Shown here piece after piece: positions 59,101 to 64,000 of a stretch of 64,000 nucleotides of DNA. Position 1 is the stretch's first letter. Every line of letters starts with the position of its first letter. The DNA lies in assembly GCA_035503515.1 (NCBI GenBank), contig DATJTJ010000161.1, positions 18,590-82,589 of the forward strand. Direction: 5' to 3'. The notes beneath the pieces were generated by a model that was given only the letters and a program-made list of their open reading frames with translations, had not been told where the DNA came from and did no database searches. The DNA comes from DAIDKA01 sp035503515 (GTDB taxonomy: Bacteria; Pseudomonadota; Gammaproteobacteria; Steroidobacterales; Steroidobacteraceae). The translations under genes were made by a program, and so were the position numbers.

Positions 59101-59667
59101 GCTGTTGCCGGCCACGGTGAACTGCGGCAGGTTCTGCAGCGCATTGACCACGCTCGCTTCCGCATGGTTCTGGATCGCCCCCGTGTCGACCGTCACGATG
59201 GGGCTGAGCGAGGTGAAGTCCTGACGCGCAATGCGCGAACCGGTGACGACCACTTCGGCCAGTGGCGCGGATTCATCACTGCTCGCCGGTGCAGCGGGCG
59301 TCTGGGCCGCCGCCTCGACATCCGCAACGCGCACCAGTTGAGCGGCCGCCGCGGGTACGACCTCGATGGTCCGCTCGTCGATCTGGCGGAAGCTGAGTCC
59401 CGTGCCCCTGAGCAGCGCCTGCAGCGCGCCCGCCGGCGAATAGCGGCCCTGCAGGACCGGTGCCTCGTAGCTTTGCGTGATCCGGGATGACACGAGTACG
59501 TCGATGCCGGACTGCCGTGCGAAGTCCTGCAGCGCGCTGCGCAAGGGCTGCGCCGCAATCGTCAGTGGGTATTGGACCGCGTCATCGGCTAAGGCCGGTG
59601 CGGCCGCGGGCAGACATAACAGGCCTGCAACCGCCGCCCGCACCATGAATGTGCTCACCCTGCTCAT
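56137..59667 (-). CDS. TonB-dependent receptor with STN (secretin/TonB N-terminal) domain
   Basis: A 1176-residue outer-membrane receptor. After a signal peptide, residues about 33-105 form an STN domain (YPLTIAAQPLRSALQDFARQ, SGIDVLVSSRITQSYEAPVL), the part used to signal to FecR-type anti-sigma factors. The plug begins APLAEVVVTGSRIARQDFTS with LRGLGTNRTLVLIDGRRAQP and IETITGGAASTYGADAIAGV; the barrel ends VGRRFYLGVKMKL. No FecR-like gene is near. A TTGATAACTCAA element lies about 90 bp upstream and a clear terminator follows. The ligand is unknown. Confidence 0.94.
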   Translation of the reverse strand: MSRVSTFMVRAAVAGLLCLPAAAPALADDAVQYPLTIAAQPLRSALQDFARQSGIDVLVSSRITQSYEAPVLQGRYSPAGALQALLRGTGLSFRQIDERTIEVVPAAAAQLVRVADVEAAAQTPAAPASSDESAPLAEVVVTGSRIARQDFTSLSPIVTVDTGAIQNHAEASVVNALQNLPQFTVAGNSSNLSAASNPFPSATGAAPGAATADLRGLGTNRTLVLIDGRRAQPVDALLEIDLNTIPPDAVQSIETITGGAASTYGADAIAGVVNVKLKQNYQGFEIDAQQGLSQYGDAANTSIGAIMGGNFADNKGNMMLVLDYSKVGEANQTKRGWFQAGELAPGTPGGALYNGPNIPEYFYDPANMPKGVGAYGAPATGTLVDPNGNVFNQYAPLSSGYSGPLGLGTGYKINPDGELGYNSQIPNLTIPQTRWQSLATAHYNINDSLTAYLQAQFSKTYTEAVGEPSGLFSVWELSIPYGPWDNPSSPNFGSPPAGATFNPVPQGLANLLSSRPNPNANWSYGGSNSYFGPYTTDTTSNVYQMTAGLRGEIPFATFTKDWTWDVYGETGESNLNYQLNGFPNLSRLQTLASANLYGQNWTNTQYPISVGGSCTSGLPIFTATGGAYPIGSLASANCNAYADPALNNVTTIEQNVYEGDLQGSLLDMPFNAGRLRFALGADYRQEQFSFTPDSGYTALQAFPEVDQNIALPTAVRGETGVEEVYTEFSIPIVKDLPFAKSIEIDPGIRFSDYSEASQGVAISSSGRDVKTWKLLGNWVMNDWVNVRGGLEVANRAPNIAELFTPLGGSALTVGADPCAVYQGTTPSWGNIGGNPNRYNVQAACQYLMERGGMPAAQAAALMTPGGSGNTYQYDVFGPAPAPFPFVLGLNSGNPNLKSEVARTVTAGIVLNSPFQTAYTQRLRMSVDWYQIQLDGAIGVPTFGQVYQECLDAQYNNLIGSAPGTYTGAQLVAGNPYCQYINREYAPAAGDLYGAPRNYISPYVNEGGIQSRGIDLELDWGLRFGDTDLFRSVPGGISINIVANYLDRYAVSPFQGAAYINYTGTITNSSYRDRVLSTFGYSIGPANLGFRWQHLPAAGPDPSTPNQVGAANAYNEVDFFASYALTDALTLRGGIDNLMNAWPVWIGANASTTAIGATDANYDTVGRRFYLGVKMKL

Positions 59668-59757
59668 AATCCCCCCCGAGATTTTTTTGCGTTGTATGGC
59701 GCCCGCGACTTTGTGTCAGCAAAGCCACATCGGCAAAGGATGCTAACAACACAGCGG

Positions 59758-59769
59758 TTGAGTTATCAA
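59758..59769 (-). promoter_or_regulatory. TTGATAACTCAA element, copy 4
   Basis: Minus-strand TTGATAACTCAACC lies upstream of the 1176-residue TonB receptor. Taking TTGATA as -35, a TAGCAT -10-like box follows after 18 bp (about 59745-59740). Same orientation relative to its gene as the other three copies. Confidence 0.5.
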
Positions 59770-59839
59770 ACGCCTAACAATCAGCAACATTTCGGGATCC
59801 CATGCGGGGTTCAGCCTGCATTTCGGAACCAGATGCGGA

Positions 59840-59866
59840 CAGCGCGCAACATAGCGTTGCGCGCTG
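59840..59866 (-). terminator. Hairpin downstream of the tannase operon
   Basis: CAGCGCGCAAC and GTTGCGCGCTG form a perfect 11-bp stem with a 5-base loop. It lies about 100 bp after the tannase stop on the minus strand. There is no T-run, so termination is inferred from stem strength and position only. Confidence 0.45.
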
Positions 59867-59965
59867 CACGTAGACGCAGGAATGAGACGGAGGCCCGCAG
59901 AGCCTGGAATGGGCCTTGGGATCCCGTCGCGCGCGGAGCGCTATTTCATCGAATGGTTTGCAGGT

Positions 59966-61507
59966 CTAGGGCGTTTCGCAGCGGAAGTTCTGTTCGTCGT
60001 CGGTATCGCCATGGCCCGCGTACGTGGCGACCTTGGGATAGGAACACAGCGGTCGCGTTCGCGAGGGCCGACCGGGCGGATTGCTGGCGATCAGCCGTTC
60101 GGGCGCATGGCCGCTCTCGACCCACTGATCGATGGCCGCGAGCACGTCCACACTGGAGGGCCCGCTGCCGCCGCCGCAGTGCCCCATGCCGGGCACCATG
60201 AACAGCCGCACGTCCTCGGCCGCGCGGTGGCTGCCGATATCCTTCACGAGCGCCTGGTAGAAATCGACCGTCGACTGCGACGGGATCAGGCCATCGGACC
60301 AGCCATGCGACAGCAGCAGCTTGCGGTTGCCGGCGAAGAAGGACTTGAGACCGCTGGCGGGCACGTCGAGGGCATCGCTCCCGTAGGCCAGTGCCCGCTG
60401 TACGTCGTGATCGTAGTCGAAGGTCCGGAAATCCCAGTTCGGATCATTGAAGACGGGGCCCCGAAAGAAGCTGGTCGCCACCGGGAAGGGTTCCTTGCCC
60501 AGCGTCAGCACCGGCATCTGGGCCTCACTGCCCACGGACAGGCCCGGATAGATCTGCCTGCCGGTGCGCGGATTCTTCGGACCTTCGTAGATCGCGCGCA
60601 GCGCGGTCACCTGCGGGGCCGTCAGACAGTCGGGTGCTTCATCCCCCTTGCACTGGAGCACGCCCGGATCGAAGTGACAGGCCGGCGGGTTGGTGATGAT
60701 GCCGTCCTTGACGCCATCGTTCGCATCACAGGCCGCGAGTGCCGCCTTCTGCACCAGCGCGAACTTCGGTGGCGGAATGCCGCTGGCCGGATCCTTCATG
60801 GTCGCGGCGCCCGTCCACAAGGACATCACCATCAGCGGCACCATCGGATTGGCCGGCGCCATGGCCGAAATGCCGTCGAAATCCTCGGGATACCGGTAGG
60901 CCTCCATCAACCCGATGCGACCGCCGGTCGAGCAGCTGACATAGAGCGACCGCGACGGACCGTTGCCGTAAAAGGCCTTGATGGTCGCCTTGGCGGCGAC
61001 GGCCATCTCGTGTTCGGCGCGATGCCCGAAATCGATCAGCTTCTGCGGATGACCGACCAGGAAGGTGCCATCCAGGGGACTTCCCTGATGTCCCACATCG
61101 GAAGCCGCCGTCGCGTAGCCCCGTGCCAGGGGTGTGACCATGTCGCCATAGGCGATGGAGCCGGCCCAGACCCCATTGCCGCCCCCGACGAACTTGCCGT
61201 TCCAGCCGGAAAGCGGCATCCACACTTCGAAGCGGATGTCGGAGTCCGCGGTCGGCCGGGCGGTGCCCGCGACCCGGCAAAATGCCGGCAGCGCGCCGAA
61301 GTTCGCGCCCGGTCCCCCGGCTCCCGCCCCCGTCGGCAGCTTGAACGCGCCCGCCGGTACTTCGGTCGCGAGCGTGATGGTGGTGTGAGGAAGCTTCAGC
61401 TCCTGTGCCAGCGAGGCGCAGGCGGCTGCGGCATGCACGGGCCGGATGCCGGGAAGGGCGCAGCCGAGAACCAGCAGCGATGCGCAGCCGAGCGAGATTC
61501 GATTCAT
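59966..61507 (-). CDS. Tannase/feruloyl esterase family protein
   Basis: A 513-residue secreted alpha/beta-hydrolase (tannase/FaeB family), hydrolysing ester bonds of phenolic acids. The signal peptide (SLGCASLLVLGCALPGIRPV) is followed by RFEVWMPLSGWNGKFVGGGN, the nucleophile in YVSCSTGGRIG, calcium-loop-like DANDGVKDGIITNP, the acid in LLLSHGWSDGLIPSQST and the His in VPGMGHCGGGSG. The linked Cys residues in CSTGG and GHCGG form the CS-D-HC motif of the family. It starts 12 bp after the second DUF6152 gene in one operon. Confidence 0.92.
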   Translation of the reverse strand: MNRISLGCASLLVLGCALPGIRPVHAAAACASLAQELKLPHTTITLATEVPAGAFKLPTGAGAGGPGANFGALPAFCRVAGTARPTADSDIRFEVWMPLSGWNGKFVGGGNGVWAGSIAYGDMVTPLARGYATAASDVGHQGSPLDGTFLVGHPQKLIDFGHRAEHEMAVAAKATIKAFYGNGPSRSLYVSCSTGGRIGLMEAYRYPEDFDGISAMAPANPMVPLMVMSLWTGAATMKDPASGIPPPKFALVQKAALAACDANDGVKDGIITNPPACHFDPGVLQCKGDEAPDCLTAPQVTALRAIYEGPKNPRTGRQIYPGLSVGSEAQMPVLTLGKEPFPVATSFFRGPVFNDPNWDFRTFDYDHDVQRALAYGSDALDVPASGLKSFFAGNRKLLLSHGWSDGLIPSQSTVDFYQALVKDIGSHRAAEDVRLFMVPGMGHCGGGSGPSSVDVLAAIDQWVESGHAPERLIASNPPGRPSRTRPLCSYPKVATYAGHGDTDDEQNFRCETP

Positions 61508-61519
61508 GGTGGCCTCTGG

Positions 61520-61939
61520 TTACTTGTCCGTCTTGTCCGTCGGGTTACCCGTGGGCGGCAGGGAGCGGAATCCGACCTCCAGCCCTTTCGCCGTTTTGAA
61601 CCAGACGATGAAACCGCCATCCGAGCCATCCTTGCGGGGCGCGATCAGCAGCTGGATGTGGTCGCCGGGGTTGACGGCGCCCTTGAGGTATCCGGCGCGG
61701 TAGAAATTGCTGGCGCTGTGACCCTCGAAGTCCACATCGCGGGTTCCGTTGGCATCCTGCAGGGTCACCGTTGCGCGGGTGTGCGGATTCATGACGTCGA
61801 AGGACTTGACCGTGCCTTCGACCATTTTCTGGTTCCGGAAGTCGAACTGGGCGGCGGAGTGATGGGCCTGTGAAAATGAAGAGCCCAGGATCAGGGCGAC
61901 CGTTCCGATGCCGAGCATCAGCAGTTCTCTCGCTCTCAT
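61520..61939 (-). CDS. DUF6152 family secreted protein (second copy)
   Basis: A 139-residue exported protein: signal peptide (LLMLGIGTVALILGSSFSQA) ending before HHSAAQFDF, then VEGTVKSFDVMNPHTRATVT, DFEGHSASNFYRAGYLKGAV and NPGDHIQLLIAPRKDGSDGG. HHS after the signal and NPH in the first strand are shared with the gene at 1769-2146. The start at 61939 overlaps the preceding stop (ATGA). Role unknown; the context is esterase and receptor. Confidence 0.85.
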   Translation of the reverse strand: MRARELLMLGIGTVALILGSSFSQAHHSAAQFDFRNQKMVEGTVKSFDVMNPHTRATVTLQDANGTRDVDFEGHSASNFYRAGYLKGAVNPGDHIQLLIAPRKDGSDGGFIVWFKTAKGLEVGFRSLPPTGNPTDKTDK

Positions 61940-62739
61940 TGCTTGTCCTCCCACGCTTTGTAGACATCGCTCATCTTGGCGTTTGCGGGTTTGCCCGCGT
62001 GCAGCTGATCCCGTCGCGCCTTCAGCAGCGCCAGCCAGAATTCATCCGGACACCGGTACGTGATGAGATAGCCCTGCGGAACCAGGGCGAACTTCTTCTG
62101 CACCGTGACCGGCCTGGTGTAGTAGATCGGGTCCGTGAGGGTCATCGCGTAGTTCAGGACCTTGGTCCCCTTCGCATCAGAGCTGAGTGAAAAGGTTTCG
62201 GAGATATGGGCCTGGTCGCTGTGCGGATGGGACTGGTCCTGGCCATCCAGCAGATCGGAGGTCTCGACCATGAGGGTGTTGCCCTGCCAATGGCCGACCG
62301 AGTATCCCTGCCGGGTCGACAGCCGTTTTTCCTCGGGAATGCCGCGCGTGCCCAGGAACACCCGGCGCGTCTCTCCCTCCACCTCGAAAATGATGGTGAG
62401 CTGATCGCCCTTCTGGATGAATTCGAGTGGATAGCCGCCCGCCATTTCCATCATCATGGGCATGCCGTAGTCGACACAGTACGCCCCGGGGTTGGCCTGT
62501 TCAGGGCCCAGCAGTTTCTTGTATTCGTCGTTGCGCCGCTGCCCCTCCTCCGTGAAAGGCAGGACGTCATTGCGGCGACCGCCGCCGCCGATCACCTGCC
62601 GGCCGGACTCGGTGTAGGTGGTCCAGACCCCTGTAAAGTCCGGCTGGGCCGATTTATCGGCGTCCGGATATGCGGCAGCGGGTAATGCGAGCGCGCCGAG
62701 CGTCAGCGCAAGCGGACCGAGGCCGGAAAGTCGGATCAT
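61936..62739 (-). CDS. Secreted protein of unknown function, DUF6152 partner
   Basis: A 267-residue exported protein: signal peptide (LGPLALTLGALALPAAAYPD), PDFTGVWTTYTESGRQVIGG, PFTEEGQRRNDEYKKLLGPE, DYGMPMMMEMAGGYPLEFIQ, GYSVGHWQGNTLMVETSDLL. This arrangement (FTGVW ... GxPxxM ... GHWxGxTLVVET) is widespread in exported proteins next to DUF6152. It is coupled to the DUF6152 gene and is first in the operon with tannase. Confidence 0.85.
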   Translation of the reverse strand: MIRLSGLGPLALTLGALALPAAAYPDADKSAQPDFTGVWTTYTESGRQVIGGGGRRNDVLPFTEEGQRRNDEYKKLLGPEQANPGAYCVDYGMPMMMEMAGGYPLEFIQKGDQLTIIFEVEGETRRVFLGTRGIPEEKRLSTRQGYSVGHWQGNTLMVETSDLLDGQDQSHPHSDQAHISETFSLSSDAKGTKVLNYAMTLTDPIYYTRPVTVQKKFALVPQGYLITYRCPDEFWLALLKARRDQLHAGKPANAKMSDVYKAWEDKQ

Positions 62740-62823
62740 TGCACGCCCCCTGTTGTTTTATGGGATTGTATGTCCCCGCCAGTGCCAGCGAAAGTGATAT
62801 GCACCTAAGCGATTCTGGCGCGG

Positions 62824-63354
62824 GTGCTCGGGCGAGGTAAGGAGGGCCTGGTCGCGTTCATCTGCGGTTATGTCGTCGGCGACCTCATCTGGTTCGTCCT
62901 GGCCGCCACGGGAATGGCAATGCTGGCCCGGTCTGCACACCTGCTGTTCGTCTGCATCAGGTACGCGGGCGCGGCGTACCTCCTCTACCTGGCGGTCCGG
63001 CTCTGGACATCACCGGTGCAGCCGACCCGCGAAAAGCCCCTCGCCTCGCCGGCCGAGAGCCGGCACCGGCTCTTCCTGTCGAGCCTGGCGCTGACCCTGA
63101 GCAATCCCAAGGCCGCCCTGTTCTATCTTGCCCTGTTGCCCGCCGTGCTCGATCTGTCGGAAATGACTACCGCGACCCTGCTGGAAGTGGCGGCCGCCAT
63201 CTGCATCATTCTCTCCTCCGTCCTCACGGCGTATTCCATGGCGGCCCTGCGCGCGCGGCGACTGTTCCGAAGCCCGCGCGCGATGCGCTGGCTGAACCGG
63301 GGAACAGGAACGGTCATGGCGGGCGCCGCGTTGGGCGTCGCCACCCGAAGCTAG
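62824..63354 (+). pseudogene. 5'-truncated LysE-family amino-acid exporter
   Basis: A 176-residue frame homologous to LysE/RhtB exporters (GLVAFICGYVVGDLIWFVLA, VCIRYAGAAYLLYLAVRLWT, LALTLSNPKAALFYLALLPA). The first about 25-30 residues of the family, with the P-G-P motif and first half of helix 1, are missing: homology begins ILARVLGRGKEG, and a TAA at 62806-62808 precedes it in frame. No other frame supplies the lost part. The first possible start is the GTG at 62824 with no Shine-Dalgarno. A remnant is likely; translation from an internal GTG cannot be excluded. Confidence 0.65.
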
Positions 63355-63366
63355 CGGCTCATCACC

Positions 63367-63882
63367 CTACTTGGTCTGCGCCACCGGAATGGTCAGTGCG
63401 ATGTGATCGACGTTGCCCACCGCCCGGGTGATGTGGCCTTTGCCGGTGAGGTCATCCATCAGGATGATGCTGCCGAGGCCGAAGCGCCGCACCTGGCCGT
63501 CGCCGGCGGTCACCTCGGACATGCCCTGGACCGCGATCAGGTACATCCGGCGCGGGGCCCGATGCCAGTCCTCGACCGCGGCGCGCTTCAGATACAGGAA
63601 CCTGGCACCGGTCGCGCCCCGCAGGGGCAGGGACACCAGGGCCTCGGGATCCGGATTGGTCCGCGAACCCGTGCCGGCCGTGGGATTCTCCGGTGTCGCC
63701 GCCTCGAAGCTCAGTTTCTCGTCCCGGAAATGCGATACGCCATTGGCATCGGCCCACAGATGGGTGATGGACAGGACACGGGTGTTCGCAGCGGCCGGGT
63801 GTGCCTCATCGGCGTGCGACATGCGACCGACGGCCCACAGCGCGAAACCGCCCACGGCCAGACTGCAGAGGAGTGTTTTCAT
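63367..63882 (-). CDS. Secreted cupin-like protein
   Basis: A 171-residue exported protein: signal peptide (TLLCSLAVGGFALWAVGRMS), then a small beta-rich domain (RVLSITHLWADANGVSHFRD, FLYLKRAAVEDWHRAPRRMY, LIAVQGMSEVTAGDGQVRRF, LGSIILMDDLTGKGHITRAV). The WHRAPRRMYLI and GKGH stretches resemble the metal-ligand histidines of cupins. An AAGGG lies 10 bases before the start at 63882. The 118 bp to the right edge show no gene. Confidence 0.78.
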   Translation of the reverse strand: MKTLLCSLAVGGFALWAVGRMSHADEAHPAAANTRVLSITHLWADANGVSHFRDEKLSFEAATPENPTAGTGSRTNPDPEALVSLPLRGATGARFLYLKRAAVEDWHRAPRRMYLIAVQGMSEVTAGDGQVRRFGLGSIILMDDLTGKGHITRAVGNVDHIALTIPVAQTK

Positions 63883-64000
63883 GATCGATACCCTTGATTG
63901 GCAGGGAAACAGGCCTGCCCTGAAGGATAGCGCGCTTTCGGCGGTGGCATGGCCCGCCACCGAGCCCCGCGCTGCGATGCGGCACCTCGCTCAGTCTTCT

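Larger units (their letters stand above)
59668..59965. other. Intergenic region between TonB receptor and tannase gene
   Basis: About 300 bp without a convincing gene. It holds the receptor leader (a GGGGGGG tract before the ATG and an A7 tract at 59691-59685 on the minus strand), the recurrent element at 59758-59769, and an inverted repeat at 59840-59866. Confidence 0.7.

Noticed and set aside
59882..61873. A 663-codon open frame on the plus strand across the tannase gene
   Set aside because: Antisense shadow without homology; the tannase frame holds signal peptide and catalytic motifs.
1..64000. CRISPR arrays, tRNA or rRNA genes, insertion sequences, prophage
   Set aside because: No regularly spaced repeats, no cloverleaf or ribosomal sequence, no transposase or integrase gene recognised in any frame.

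Overview
The window is about 64 kb of GC-rich bacterial chromosome, densely packed and with many 4-base start/stop overlaps. The gene content suggests an aerobic gram-negative scavenger of plant, aromatic or steroid-type compounds: TonB-dependent receptors, a quinohemoprotein dehydrogenase, a molybdenum hydroxylase, a tannase-type esterase, SnoaL-like and DUF6152 proteins. A gammaproteobacterium of the Steroidobacter/Nevskia type is my best guess; a sphingomonad-like alphaproteobacterium is not excluded. I see no tRNA, rRNA, insertion sequence, prophage or CRISPR array.

Layout. 1-3.5 kb: the end of a cyclophilin gene, a small membrane protein, and an SDR-DUF6152 pair divergent from an IclR regulator across a perfect 20-bp palindrome. 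3.0-6.4 kb: threonine catabolism (kbl-tdh-DUF3237) divergent from an XRE-cupin regulator. 6.4-16.6 kb: the most unusual locus. A leftward diheme cytochrome c, PpiC-like isomerase and HupE/UreJ-like protein face a rightward, translationally coupled operon of three SPFH (HflK/HflC-like) proteins and a P1B-type metal ATPase, followed by a DMT transporter with a histidine-rich tail. 16.6-22.5 kb: a CmcJ-like oxidoreductase and MetE-C-like protein, a CHAD plus basic DUF6496 pair, a nitrilase-fold protein without its catalytic Cys, and MFS and SnoaL genes. 22.5-29.2 kb: a surface protein, DoxX-like proteins, a PQQ dehydrogenase and an MFS exporter. 29.3-34.6 kb: an ECF sigma factor with a membrane partner, then stress genes (Dps, Ohr, a cysteine-less DksA-like protein, a PNPOx-fold protein), LysR, DUF4242 and DUF302. 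34.6-49.1 kb: L-2-hydroxyglutarate oxidase, a TonB receptor flanked by two paralogous secreted proteins, LysR, a disrupted esterase, a p-cresol-methylhydroxylase-like cytochrome/flavoprotein pair, fRMsr, an amino-acid permease and a large secreted protein of unknown function. 49.1-56 kb: a PaoABC-type molybdenum hydroxylase and a DoxX-secreted protein-GNAT-TPP enzyme operon. 56-64 kb: a large STN-containing TonB receptor with a clear terminator, a tannase-family operon, a 5'-truncated LysE gene and a cupin-like secreted protein.

How the parts may work together. Receptors import substrates, secreted esterases and periplasmic redox enzymes attack them, and cytochromes pass the electrons on. A 12-bp element, TTGAYAACKCAA (K is T in three copies, G in one), precedes four unrelated secretion or uptake genes and may mark a shared promoter class. 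The triple-SPFH/P1B-ATPase locus with its divergent cytochrome/PpiC/HupE operon is the best candidate for an undescribed system; I infer a membrane-microdomain metal-handling or metalloprotein-maturation machine.
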